From Massilia sp. Root418 (GTDB lineage: Bacteria > Pseudomonadota > Gammaproteobacteria > Burkholderiales > Burkholderiaceae_D), in contig NZ_LMEC01000026.1 in assembly GCF_001425265.1 (NCBI RefSeq), forward strand, positions 1-64,000: a stretch of 64,000 bases of DNA, read 5' to 3'. Both the position numbers and the translations under genes were made by a program. Below, piece by piece: positions 43,591-52,195 of the stretch; within the stretch, counting starts at the first letter, position 1, and every line of letters starts with the position of its first letter. Below the pieces are notes generated by a model that was not told the origin of the DNA, did not search any database, and saw only the letters and a list, made by a program, of their open reading frames with translations.

Positions 43591-44511
43591 ATGAAACACG
43601 CCACCCTGCGCCAGCTGAAGGTCTTCGAAGCGGTCGCCCGCCACCTGAGTTTTTCGCGCGCCGCAGCCGAGCTGCACCTGACGCAGCCGGCCGTATCGAC
43701 CCAGATCAAAACGCTGGAGGGCCACGCCGGCCTGGTGCTGTTCGAGCAGTTGGGGAAGAAGGTGTACCTGACGCCGGGCGGCGCCGAACTGCTGTACCAC
43801 AGCCGCGCCATCATCCAGCAGTTCCAGGAAGCCGAAGACGCGCTCACGCAGTTTCGCGGCATCGCCGGCGGCAAGCTCAATGTGGCCGTGATCAGCGCAG
43901 GCGACTACTTCTTCCCGCGCCTGATGGTGGAATTCGCCCGCCGCAATCCGGGCGTGAAGCTCAACCTCACGGTGCACAACCGCGCGGAGCTGCTGGAGCA
44001 GCTCTCCAGCAACCAGACCGACCTGGCCGTGATGGTGCGCCCGCCGCAGCCCGCCGACGCCGCCCAGGCAGCGTTTGCGCCCCACCCTTACGTGATCGTC
44101 GCCCCGGCCCAGCACCCACTGGCGGGCAAGCGCCGCATCCCGATCGAGCGGATCGTCGAGGAACCGTTCGTGGTCCGCGAGCGTGGGTCGGATACGTGGA
44201 ATTCAATGGAAGACGGCTTCGGCGCCCACCTAGAGCGCCTGAACGTGGCGATGGAGATCCGCAGCACCGAGACCATCAAGCAGGCCGTCATTGCCGGCAT
44301 GGGCGTGGCCTTCCTGTCGGCGCACACCATCAGCCAGGAGCTGAAAGCAGGCAGCCTGGTAGTGCTGGACGTGGCGGGATTTCCGGTGATGCTGAACTGG
44401 TACGTGGTGCACCGCAAGAACAAGCGCCTGCCGCCGGTGGCGCAGGCGTTCAAGGATTTCCTGCTAACCGACGGCGCCGCGCTGATCGAACACTATCTCT
44501 CACCAAGTTAG
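43591..44511 (+). CDS. LysR-family regulator (CbbR-like)
   Basis: A 306-residue LysR protein. HTH at residues ~1-60 (TLRQLKVFEAVARHLSFSRA, LHLTQPAVSTQIKTLE), effector domain from ~90 (GGKLNVAVISAGDYFFPRLM, YVIVAPAQHPLAGKRRI, MGVAFLSAHTI). The sequence is closest in style to CbbR, which controls carbon fixation genes, but no Calvin-cycle gene is in view. It is divergent from the 117-aa gene (start 43466) and lies inside the oxalate island, so it may be a second regulator of that cluster. Confidence 0.87.
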   Translation: MKHATLRQLKVFEAVARHLSFSRAAAELHLTQPAVSTQIKTLEGHAGLVLFEQLGKKVYLTPGGAELLYHSRAIIQQFQEAEDALTQFRGIAGGKLNVAVISAGDYFFPRLMVEFARRNPGVKLNLTVHNRAELLEQLSSNQTDLAVMVRPPQPADAAQAAFAPHPYVIVAPAQHPLAGKRRIPIERIVEEPFVVRERGSDTWNSMEDGFGAHLERLNVAMEIRSTETIKQAVIAGMGVAFLSAHTISQELKAGSLVVLDVAGFPVMLNWYVVHRKNKRLPPVAQAFKDFLLTDGAALIEHYLSPS

Positions 44512-44782
44512 ACACGTTGCGCCACTTTGCACCTCGGTGGCAATTTGGCACCGTGGTGCTACCATGAACTTGGCTATACAGCCAGCGAACTGGCCTTGGC
44601 TCAACTTGGAAAAGAGGAAATCGCCGATCGCGTCAATGCCAGCGTTTTCCTTCTAGCCGCCCCAGCGGCGCCAGGCTCTTTCGCAAGGTGGAGCAATGCA
44701 AACTGACTTGACCGCTGCCGACGCTAACGCCATTCTTCAGCAACTCGTCGGACTGCCCGTCTCGGTCCCGCAGAAAACCTAG
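44512..44782 (+). pseudogene. Probable remnant of a small two-gene unit
   Basis: The gap between LysR and the deacetylase holds an open frame (about 44520-44706) reading ...LGYTASELALAQLGKEEIADRVNASVF..., with no good start, whose TGA overlaps ATG 44696 (ATGCAAACTGA). The second frame (44696-44782) encodes 28 residues starting MQTDLTAADANAIL and runs into the deacetylase stop region. Coupled starts and stops look like decayed or truncated coding sequence. Family not recognised. Otherwise nothing else is seen here. Confidence 0.35.
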
Positions 44783-45714
44783 CCCATCAGCGCCCGCACA
44801 TGCGCAGCGGCGCCGCCGGTGAGGCCAGCCATGCTGTAGCCACCTTCGAGAATCGAGACAACGCGTCCCTGCGCGGTGTCCGCCGCGACTTCCATCAACT
44901 CGCGCGTAATCCAGTGAAAGTCGGCATCCACCAGCTGCAGGCCAGCGAGCGGATCGTCGCGGTGCGCGTCGAAGCCGGCGGAGATGACGATCAGCTCGGG
45001 CGCCCAGTTGCGCAGCGCGGGTATGAGCTCGTGCCGGATGCGGTCGCGGAACATGGGCGAGTCGCAGCCGGGCGGCAGCGGGATGTTGAGGATGTTGTTG
45101 CGGCTGCCGGTCTCGCTGCGCAGGCCGGTGCCGGGATACAGCGGAGACTGGTGGCAGGAGGCGTAGAACAGCCCTGGCAGCGGCGCGAACGCGGCCTGGG
45201 TGCCGTTGCCATGGTGGACGTCGAAATCGACCACGGCCACCCTCTCCAGCTCATACGCGCGGCTGGCGTGGGCGGCGGCGATGGCGGCGTGGTTGAAGAT
45301 GCAGAAGCCCATGGCGCGGTCAGGCTCGGCGTGGTGGCCGCAGGGGCGCGTGGCGCAGAAGACGTTGGCGGCTTCGCCCAGCATCACGTCGTCCACGGCG
45401 GCGCAGGCGGCGCCGATGCAGCGCATCACAGCGCGCCAGGAGCCGGGGGATAGTACCGTGTCGCCGCCGTCCAGCGGGACCACGCCGCGCTCGGGCAGCG
45501 CTTCCAGGATGGCGTCGTAGTAGTCGGCATCGTGGATCAGTTCCGCCTGGGCGCGCGTGCCCAGGGGTGCGGGTTGCCAGTCCAAGGCCGAGAACTCGGA
45601 CGTCTTCAGCGCTTCGAGCACCAGCGCCAGCCGCTGCGGCGATTCGGGATGGCCGTCGCCGGGCTGGTGGTCGTAGCAGTCGGCATGGGTGTAGACGCGG
45701 GTGCGCTGTTTCAT
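44779..45714 (-). CDS. Histone deacetylase family protein (amidohydrolase)
   Basis: A 311-residue zinc deacetylase of the HDAC/acetoin-utilisation class. Start ATG 45714 overlaps the upstream gene's TGA (ATGA). Motifs: YTHADCYDHQPGDGHPESPQ (N-terminal substrate lid), GHHAEPDRAMGFC (tandem His), the zinc ligands in VVDFDVHHGNGTQ, SAGFDAHRDDPLAG with the third Asp, and SILEGGYS. It likely deacetylates polyamines or other acetylated small molecules rather than histones. Third gene of the frc2 operon. Link to oxalate metabolism is unclear. Confidence 0.88.
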   Translation of the reverse strand: MKQRTRVYTHADCYDHQPGDGHPESPQRLALVLEALKTSEFSALDWQPAPLGTRAQAELIHDADYYDAILEALPERGVVPLDGGDTVLSPGSWRAVMRCIGAACAAVDDVMLGEAANVFCATRPCGHHAEPDRAMGFCIFNHAAIAAAHASRAYELERVAVVDFDVHHGNGTQAAFAPLPGLFYASCHQSPLYPGTGLRSETGSRNNILNIPLPPGCDSPMFRDRIRHELIPALRNWAPELIVISAGFDAHRDDPLAGLQLVDADFHWITRELMEVAADTAQGRVVSILEGGYSMAGLTGGAAAHVRALMG

Positions 45715-46421
45715 GTGGGGTCGTCCTGCAGGAACAGGTTGTCGGAGCCGGTGTCGCGGATGACGGCGAGTGCCTGGGCGCGGCCGGTGAGGAAATGGTC
45801 TGCCGCCTCGCCCGGGCCTGCCGGATGCGCCGCGCACGCGCCGCTGACGATGCTGGCGGCGCTGACCATGCTGGCGGCACACGCGGCGTCGGCCACGCTG
45901 TGCGGAGCGATCTGCAAGGCGATGCCGTGCGGCTTGAGCGCGGCGGCGGCGTAGCGCAGGTTGTTCACCAAGGTCTGGCGCGCCAGGTCGGGGGCTAGGC
46001 CGGGCAGCAGCAGCCCGGCCAGGCAGCGCAGCTGGCGCGTGCCGAGCGGGCGGGCGTAGCGGATGGCTTCCTCCACTCCGTAGCGGAATTCGCTGATGCG
46101 CGCGGGGTGGCAGGCGATGCCGCGCTCGCCGCCCGTCCAGTCGCCGGCCGGCAGGCAGAATCGCACCAGCTGCAAGCCGTGGCTGCACAGGCGGTGGGCG
46201 ATCTGCTCCACCGGATACGAATACGGGAACATGAATTCCACGCGGCCGTAGCCGGCTTGGGCTGCGGCGTCGAAGCGGTCCAGGAACGGCAGGTCGCCGA
46301 ACAGGCGGTTCAGGTGCGCCGCCGGCTTGTGCGCGGCGGGCGCGCCCGCGCTGAAACCGGCGCAGGGCGCTGCGTGGCCGGCGCCGGTGCCGGCGTCGGC
46401 GCTGGAGGTGGCATGGTGCAT
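45711..46421 (-). pseudogene. hyi: Truncated hydroxypyruvate isomerase-like gene
   Basis: The 236-residue product matches Hyi proteins (EC 5.3.1.22 family) from LNRLFGDLPFLDRFDAAAQ through FMFPYSYPVEQIAHRLCSHG, PAGDWTGGERGIACHP and VNNLRYAAAALKPHGI. It then loses the catalytic block: the EPIN motif with the metal Glu reads IAPHS, and the product ends at GSDNLFLQDDP, about 80 residues early, dropping the second half of the TIM barrel and its remaining metal ligands. A ~35-residue low-complexity N-terminal extension is also present. Its stop overlaps the deacetylase start by 4 bases. It is probably inactive as an isomerase, though still translated in the operon. Confidence 0.75.
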
Positions 46422-46446
46422 GACGCGAGGTCCGCTGCCAGTCGGC

Positions 46447-47694
46447 TCAGATCACGCGCTCGTCGCGCAGCGCGGCGATCTGCAGATCGTTGTAGCCGAG
46501 CTCGCGCAGCACTTCGTCGGTGTGCTCGCCGAGCAGCGGGGAACGCGTGATGTCGGTGGGGCTGTCGGAGAGCTTGATCGGGTTGCCCACCGTGAGGTAT
46601 TTGCCGCGCTCGGGATGGTCCACTTCCACGATGGTGCCGCTGGCGCGCAGTGACGGTTCCTCGGCGATCTCTTTCATCGACAGGATGGGGCCGCACGGGA
46701 TGTCGTACTTGTTGAGGATGTCCATTGCCTCGAACTTGGTGTGCTCGCGGGTCCACTCTTCCACCGTGGCGAAGATGGACATGAGGCGCGGCAGGCGCGC
46801 GCGCGGGGTGGCGTAGTCCGGGTCGGTGATCCAGCCTTCGCGGCCGATCACGCGGCAGATGGCGGGCCATACCGGCGCCTGGGCGATGAAGTAGATGTAG
46901 GCGTTGGGATCGGTCTCCCAGCCTTTGCACTTGAGGATCCAGCCCGGCTGGCCGCCGCCGGAGGCGTTGCCGGCGCGCGGCACGGAGTCGCCGAAGGTGC
47001 CGTCGGCATACTGCGGGTATTCTTCCATGGTGCCGGTGCGTTCCAGGCGCTGCTGGTCGCGCAGTTTTACGCGGCACAGGTTCAGTACCGCGTCCTGCAT
47101 GGCGGTGTCCACCTTCTGGCCACGGCCGGTGGCGTTGCGCTGATAGAGGGCGGTGACGATGCCCAAAGCGAGGTGCAGGCCGCTGCCGCTGTCGCCGATC
47201 TGGGCGCCGGTCACCACCGGCGGCCCGTCGGCGAAGCCGGTGGTGGCGGCCGAGCCGCCGGCGCACTGCGCCACGTTTTCGTACACTTTGCAGTTCTGGT
47301 AGGGGCCCGGGCCAAAGCCTTTCACGGACGCGACGATCATGCGCGGGTTGAGTTCCTGGATGCGCTCCCAGCTGAAGCCCATGCGGTCCAGCGCGCCGGG
47401 GGCGAAGTTCTCCACCAGGACGTCACAATCCTTGATCAGGGTTTCCAGCACTTCCTTGCCCATGGATTTTTTGGTGTCCAGCGTGATGGAGCGCTTGTTG
47501 TGGTTCAGCATGGTGAAGTACAGGCTGTCCACACCGGGGATGTCGCGCAATTGGCCGCGGGTGGCGTCGCCCTCCCCGGCGCGCTCCACTTTGATCACGT
47601 CGGCGCCGAACCACGCCAGCAACTGGGTGCAGGTCGGCCCGGACTGCACGTGCGTGAAATCAAGGACGCGCACCCCGTCTAATGCTTTGCTCAT
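46447..47694 (-). CDS. frc: Formyl-CoA:oxalate CoA-transferase, copy 2
   Basis: A 415-residue class III CoA-transferase, clearly a paralogue of the copy at 35606. Start ATG 47694 ([17 protein letters not shown]) is preferred over a longer open frame that would run through the operators. The catalytic Asp is kept in [14 protein letters not shown]. The glycine loop differs by one residue ([10 protein letters not shown] against [10 protein letters not shown]). The C-terminus is [17 protein letters not shown]. First gene of an operon with the hyi remnant and a deacetylase. Whether it uses oxalate, or another short diacid, is uncertain. Confidence 0.88.
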   Translation of the reverse strand: MSKALDGVRVLDFTHVQSGPTCTQLLAWFGADVIKVERAGEGDATRGQLRDIPGVDSLYFTMLNHNKRSITLDTKKSMGKEVLETLIKDCDVLVENFAPGALDRMGFSWERIQELNPRMIVASVKGFGPGPYQNCKVYENVAQCAGGSAATTGFADGPPVVTGAQIGDSGSGLHLALGIVTALYQRNATGRGQKVDTAMQDAVLNLCRVKLRDQQRLERTGTMEEYPQYADGTFGDSVPRAGNASGGGQPGWILKCKGWETDPNAYIYFIAQAPVWPAICRVIGREGWITDPDYATPRARLPRLMSIFATVEEWTREHTKFEAMDILNKYDIPCGPILSMKEIAEEPSLRASGTIVEVDHPERGKYLTVGNPIKLSDSPTDITRSPLLGEHTDEVLRELGYNDLQIAALRDERVI

Positions 47695-47794
47695 GGACTG
47701 TCTCCTGGTAGATGTAATTTTTTGATAGCTAGTATGGCATGCGGTTCGCACCGCGAGATAGTTGCATGATAGGCAGCGGCCCTGACAACGTGCA

Positions 47795-47851
47795 TTGACC
47801 GGGGTCAAGATTCGCAAGATGGCCATATTCTGGAAAATTGACTGCGGTCAT
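47795..47851. promoter_or_regulatory. Two Crp/Fnr-type operators between frc2 and the quinone oxidoreductase
   Basis: TTGACCGGGGTCAA (47795-47808, one mismatch, followed by GATTC) and TTGACTGCGGTCAT (47838-47851, two mismatches), 43 bp apart (about four helical turns). They sit between the divergent frc2 (start 47694) and the oxidoreductase (start 47909). Confidence 0.65.
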
Positions 47852-47908
47852 GGGGAATTTTTCAAGGCCCGCCTAGCATTGTTTCCTCTATTTCTAGAAG
47901 GGGGAACC

Positions 47909-48889
47909 ATGCGCGCGATAGAAATTACCCAGCCGGGCGGCCCGGAAGTGCTGCAGTTGTGCGAGCGTCCGCGCCCGTCGCTGTTGCCGGGGCAGGTCTT
48001 GATCAAGGTCCATGCGGCGGGGATTAACCGGCCGGATTTGCTGCAGCGCATCGGAAAATATCCGGTGCCGGAAGGGGCCTCGGATCTGCCGGGGCTGGAG
48101 GTGGCGGGCGAGATCGTGGCGGGGCATGTGGGCGATAGCGGCTGGCATATCGGGGATAAGGTGTGCGCGCTGGTGCAGGGCGGCGGGTATGCGCAGTATT
48201 GCCCGGCGCAGATTGAGCTGTGCTTGCCGATTCCGGATGGGTGGTCGATGGTGGAGGCGGCTTCGCTGCCGGAGACGTTCTTCACTGTGTGGAGCAATGT
48301 GTTTGACCGGGCGGCACTGGCGCCGACGGAGACGCTGCTGGTGCAGGGCGGGACGTCCGGGATAGGCGTGACGGCGATCCAGCTGGCGAAGGCGTTTGGG
48401 CACAGGGTGTTTGCCACGGCCGGGTCGGACGAGAAGTGCCGGGCTTGCGAGGAGCTGGGGGCGGATCTGGCGATCAATTACCGGACGGGAGATTTTGCGG
48501 CGGCGGTGAAGGATGCCACGCGCGGCAAGGGGGTGGATGTGATCCTGGATATGGTGGGCGGCGATTATGTGCCGCGCGAGTTGAGCTGCCTGGCGGATGA
48601 CGGCAGGCTGGTGTTTATCGCGCTGCTGGGAGGGGCGAAGGTGGAGGTGCCGCTGGGGCAGATTTTGCTGCGCAGGTTGAGTGTGACGGGGTCGACGCTG
48701 CGGCCGAGGCCGGTGGCGTTCAAGGCGGCGATTGCGCGGCAACTGCGGGAGAAGGTGTGGCCCTTGATCGGGGATGGGTTGATCAAGCCGGTGGTGTATC
48801 GGAGTTATCCGCTGGAGCAGGCGGCCGAAGCGCACGCGCTGATGGAGTCCAGCGCGCATATCGGAAAGGTGATGCTGGAGGTGGGGTGA
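47909..48889 (+). CDS. NAD(P)H:quinone oxidoreductase, zinc-type MDR family
   Basis: A 326-residue medium-chain dehydrogenase/reductase. Start ATG 47909 follows AAGGGGGAACC. N-terminal catalytic half (IEITQPGGPEVLQLCERP, HAAGINRPDLLQRIGKYP), then the nucleotide-binding VQGGTSGIGVTAIQLAKAFG, and ATRGKGVDVILDMVGG. The zinc cysteines of alcohol dehydrogenases are missing, as expected in the quinone oxidoreductase (TP53I3-like) branch. It probably uses NADPH. It is divergent from frc2 with shared operators, which suggests a role under oxalate-growth conditions, perhaps redox balance. Confidence 0.87.
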   Translation: MRAIEITQPGGPEVLQLCERPRPSLLPGQVLIKVHAAGINRPDLLQRIGKYPVPEGASDLPGLEVAGEIVAGHVGDSGWHIGDKVCALVQGGGYAQYCPAQIELCLPIPDGWSMVEAASLPETFFTVWSNVFDRAALAPTETLLVQGGTSGIGVTAIQLAKAFGHRVFATAGSDEKCRACEELGADLAINYRTGDFAAAVKDATRGKGVDVILDMVGGDYVPRELSCLADDGRLVFIALLGGAKVEVPLGQILLRRLSVTGSTLRPRPVAFKAAIARQLREKVWPLIGDGLIKPVVYRSYPLEQAAEAHALMESSAHIGKVMLEVG

Positions 48890-48912
48890 GTTGGGGCTGC
48901 GGGCGGTGCATC

Positions 48913-49028
48913 GGCGGGTTACGGCGCGGTGCGCCTAACCCGCCCTACGGCCGGCGCGATCACCAGGGCCGGGCGGCGTACGAATTTCGTAGGGCGGGTT
49001 AGGCGGCGCAAGCCGCCGTAACCCGCCA
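48913..49028. repeat. BIME-like pair of palindromic repeats, copy B
   Basis: Two inverted units (48913-48949 and 48988-49028) of the same type as at 7859-7945: CGTAGGGCGGGTTAGGCGGC-N-GCCGTAACCCGCC, separated by ~38 bp. Located between the oxidoreductase and fdsD (convergent genes). Confidence 0.87.
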
Positions 49029-49054
49029 AAGCGCCGCCGACGACGCATCCGTGA

Positions 49055-49321
49055 TTACGAGCCGGCAGCAGTGGCGACGCCGGCACGCACCGTCGCCGGC
49101 GTCAGCCGCGCGAGATTGGCCTGGATGGCCGCCAGCACCGCCGGCTGCAAGCCCTCCCCGCCCTGCTCGGCCACGTGCGCCAGCAGCTGGCGCCGCATTT
49201 GCGGCGCCCAGAAGCGCTGCAAATGGCTGGCGATCTCGCTGCTGGCCTCTTCCTGGTCCGGATAGGACGCGAAGAAGGAGCCGATCTGGTTGGCCATGGT
49301 GACCAGGTGATGAATATTCAT
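49055..49321 (-). CDS. fdsD: Formate dehydrogenase delta subunit
   Basis: An 88-residue FdsD-type protein (MNIHHLVTMANQIGSFFAS, QEEASSEIASHLQRFWAPQM, then LLAHVAEQGG). FdsD is needed for activity of NAD-dependent FdsABG complexes and may help maturation, though its exact job is unclear. It is last in the operon, 12 bp behind fdsA. In Cupriavidus-type operons fdsC lies between fdsA and fdsD; no such gene is present here. Confidence 0.88.
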   Translation of the reverse strand: MNIHHLVTMANQIGSFFASYPDQEEASSEIASHLQRFWAPQMRRQLLAHVAEQGGEGLQPAVLAAIQANLARLTPATVRAGVATAAGS

Positions 49322-49333
49322 CGTCTCTCCTCG

Positions 49334-52186
49334 TTAAGCCGGCTGCGCGGCAGCGGCATCCTTGTGCGCCATCTGCTCTTCGTGGAAGCGCGCAAACTCC
49401 AGCTGCCAGTCGGACTGCTGCTGCACCGGCATCACCTGCACCGCCGTCACCTTGTATTCGGGGCAGTTGGTGGCCCAGTCCGAATTCTCGGTGGTGATCA
49501 CGTTCGCGCCCGACTCGGGGAAGTGGAATGTGGTGTACACCACGCCCGGCTGCATGCGCTCGGTCACCAGCGCGCGCAGCACGGTTTCCCCTGCCCGGCT
49601 CTGGATGCCCACCCACTGGTCGTCCTTGATGCCGCGCTCCTGCGCATCGTGCGGGTGGATCTCCAGCCTGTCCTCGGCGTGCCAGCGCACGTTCTCCGTG
49701 CGCCGCGTTTGCGCGCCCACGTTGTATTGGGACAGGATACGCCCCGTCGTCAAAATCAGCGGATACATGCGCGTCACCTTCTCGTCCGTCGGCACGTACT
49801 GCGTGATGATGAAGCGCCCCTGGCCGCGCACGAAGCGGTCGATGTGCATGGTCGGCGTGCCTTCCGGCGCCTCGTCGTTGCACGGCCACTGGATGCTGCC
49901 CAGCTTGTCCAGCTTGGCGTAGCTCACGCCGCTGAAGGTTGGCGTCAGGCGCGCGATTTCGTCCATGATCTGCGACGGGTGCGTGTAGTTCATCGGATAG
50001 CCCAGGCGGTTGGACAGCTGCACCGTCACTTCCCAGTCGGCATAGCCGGCCTTCGGCGCCATCACCTTGCGCACGCGCGAGATGCGGCGCTCGGCGTTGG
50101 TGAAGGTGCCGTCCTTCTCCAGGAAGGAGGAACCGGGCAGCAGCACGTGGGCGTACTTGGCGGTCTCGTTCAGGAAGATGTCCTGCACCACGATGCACTC
50201 CATGGCTTCCATGGCGGAGATCACATGCTGGGTGTTGGGGTCGGACTGCACGATGTCCTCGCCCTGGCAATACAGGCCCTTGAAGCTGCCGTCCAGCGCC
50301 GCCTCGAACATATTGGGAATGCGCAGCCCGGGTTCGGCCTGCAGCTCCACGCCCCACGCGGCTTCGAACTGCATGCGCACGGTGGTGTCGGACACGTGCC
50401 GGTAGCCCGGCAGCTCGTGCGGGAAGGAGCCGATGTCGCAGGAACCCTGCACGTTGTTCTGGCCGCGCAGCGGGTTCACGCCCACGCCTTCGCGGCCCAC
50501 GTTACCGGTGGCCATGGCCAGGTTGGCGATGCCCATCACGGTGGTGGAGCCCTGCGCATGCTCGGTCACGCCCAAGCCGTAGAAGATGGCACCATTGCCG
50601 CCGGTGGCGAACAGGCGGGCCGCGGCGCGCACCTGCTCGGCCGGCACGCCGGTGACCGCTTCCATGGCTTCCGGCGAGTTCGATTCCTGCGCCACGAAGT
50701 CGCGCCATTGGTTGAAAGCGCGCAGCTCGCAGCGCTCGGCGATGAATTCCTCGGCCAGCAGGCCTTCGGTCACGATCACGTGCGCCAGCGAGCTGACCAT
50801 GGCCACGTTGGTGCCGGGGCGCAGTTGCAGATGGTGCTGGGCGCGGATGTGCGGCGACTTCACCAGGTCGATGCGGCGCGGATCGATCACGATCAGCTTG
50901 GCGCCCTGGCGCAGCCGGCGTTTCATGCGCGAGGCGAACACCGGGTGGCCGTCGGTCGGGTTGGCGCCGATGACCATGATGACGTCGGACTTGGCCACGG
51001 ACGCGAAGGTCTGGGTGCCGGCCGATTCGCCCAGTGTCTGCTTCAAGCCGTAGCCGGTGGGCGAGTGGCACACGCGGGCGCAAGTGTCCACGTTGTTGTT
51101 GCCGAAGGCAGCGCGCACCAGCTTCTGCACCAGGTAGCCTTCTTCGTTGGTGCAACGCGAGGACACGATGCCGCCGATGGAATCCTGGCCATGCTTGGCC
51201 TGGATGCGCTTGAATTCGGAGGCCGCATAGTCCAGCGCCTCGTCCCACGACACTTCCTTCCACGGGTCGGTGATCCTGGACCGTATCATCGGCTTGAGGA
51301 TGCGGTCCTTGTGGGTGGCGTAGCCCCACGCGAAGCGGCCTTTCACGCAAGCGTGGCCTTCGTTGGCCTTGCCGTCCTTGCTCGGCACCATGCGCACCAC
51401 TTCGCTGCCCTTCATCTCCGCGTCCAGCGAGCAGCCCACGCCGCAATAGGCGCAAGTGGTGGTGACCTTGTGTTCGGCCTGGCCCATCCAGATCACGGTT
51501 TTTTCCTGCAGCGTGGCGGTCGGGCAGGCTTCCACGCAGGCGCCGCAGGACACGCACTCCGATTCCATGAACGATTCGCTCTGCCCGGCCGACACGCGCG
51601 ACTCGAAGCCGCGTCCGGAAATGGTGAGCGCGAAGGTGCCCTGGGTTTCCTCGCAGGCCCGCACGCAGCGGTTGCAGACGATGCACTTGGACGAATCGAA
51701 CGTGAAGTAGGGATTCGATTCGTCCTTCTTCAGTTTCAGGTGGTTGGCGCCTTCATAGCCGTAGCGCACTTCGCGCAGGCCGGTCACGCCGGCCATGTCC
51801 TGCAGCTCGCAGTTGCCGTTGGCCGGGCAGGTCAGGCAGTCCAGCGGGTGGTCGGAGATGTACAGCTCCATCACGCCCTTGCGCAGCTCCTGCAGTTTGG
51901 ACGTCTGCGTGCGCACCACCATGCCCTCCTCCACCGGCGTGGTGCAGGAGGCGGGATAGCCGCGCCGGCCTTCGATCTCCACCAGGCAAAGGCGGCAGGA
52001 GCCGAAGGGCTCCAGGCTGTCGGTGGCGCACAGCTTGGGAATGTTGGTGCCGCTTTCGGCGGCGGCGCGCATCACGGACGTGCCGGCGGCCACGGTCACG
52101 CGCTGGCCGTCGATCGTGAGCGTGACAAAGTCCGTGGCCAGGCTGGGCGGGGTGCCGAAGTCGCGGCTGATTATGGTTTCGATCAT
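49334..52186 (-). CDS. fdsA: NAD-dependent formate dehydrogenase alpha subunit
   Basis: A 950-residue molybdo-bis-MGD catalytic subunit (EC 1.17.1.9). N-terminal [2Fe-2S] domain (VTVAAGTSVMRAAAESGTN with Cys set), a histidine/cysteine cluster (DHPLDCLTCPANGNCELQ), two ferredoxin clusters (CIVCNRCVRAC and CVSCGACVEACPT), then the Mo-domain cluster (CAYCGVGCSLD). The molybdenum ligand is the Cys of VCHSPTGYG (near residue 375). The C-terminal dinucleotide-cofactor domain follows. It oxidises formate to CO2, feeding electrons to FdsB and NAD+. Central to using the formate made by Oxc/Frc. Confidence 0.95.
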   Translation of the reverse strand: MIETIISRDFGTPPSLATDFVTLTIDGQRVTVAAGTSVMRAAAESGTNIPKLCATDSLEPFGSCRLCLVEIEGRRGYPASCTTPVEEGMVVRTQTSKLQELRKGVMELYISDHPLDCLTCPANGNCELQDMAGVTGLREVRYGYEGANHLKLKKDESNPYFTFDSSKCIVCNRCVRACEETQGTFALTISGRGFESRVSAGQSESFMESECVSCGACVEACPTATLQEKTVIWMGQAEHKVTTTCAYCGVGCSLDAEMKGSEVVRMVPSKDGKANEGHACVKGRFAWGYATHKDRILKPMIRSRITDPWKEVSWDEALDYAASEFKRIQAKHGQDSIGGIVSSRCTNEEGYLVQKLVRAAFGNNNVDTCARVCHSPTGYGLKQTLGESAGTQTFASVAKSDVIMVIGANPTDGHPVFASRMKRRLRQGAKLIVIDPRRIDLVKSPHIRAQHHLQLRPGTNVAMVSSLAHVIVTEGLLAEEFIAERCELRAFNQWRDFVAQESNSPEAMEAVTGVPAEQVRAAARLFATGGNGAIFYGLGVTEHAQGSTTVMGIANLAMATGNVGREGVGVNPLRGQNNVQGSCDIGSFPHELPGYRHVSDTTVRMQFEAAWGVELQAEPGLRIPNMFEAALDGSFKGLYCQGEDIVQSDPNTQHVISAMEAMECIVVQDIFLNETAKYAHVLLPGSSFLEKDGTFTNAERRISRVRKVMAPKAGYADWEVTVQLSNRLGYPMNYTHPSQIMDEIARLTPTFSGVSYAKLDKLGSIQWPCNDEAPEGTPTMHIDRFVRGQGRFIITQYVPTDEKVTRMYPLILTTGRILSQYNVGAQTRRTENVRWHAEDRLEIHPHDAQERGIKDDQWVGIQSRAGETVLRALVTERMQPGVVYTTFHFPESGANVITTENSDWATNCPEYKVTAVQVMPVQQQSDWQLEFARFHEEQMAHKDAAAAQPA

Positions 52187-52195
52187 CTGTGTCTC

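Noticed and set aside
44696-44782. 28-codon frame as a real small gene
   Set aside because: Very short, ends on the neighbouring gene's stop region and has no family; kept only as part of a remnant.
47695-47826. N-terminal extension of frc copy 2 from an upstream start
   Set aside because: It would translate through the operator region and adds non-conserved residues; the family starts at [15 protein letters not shown].
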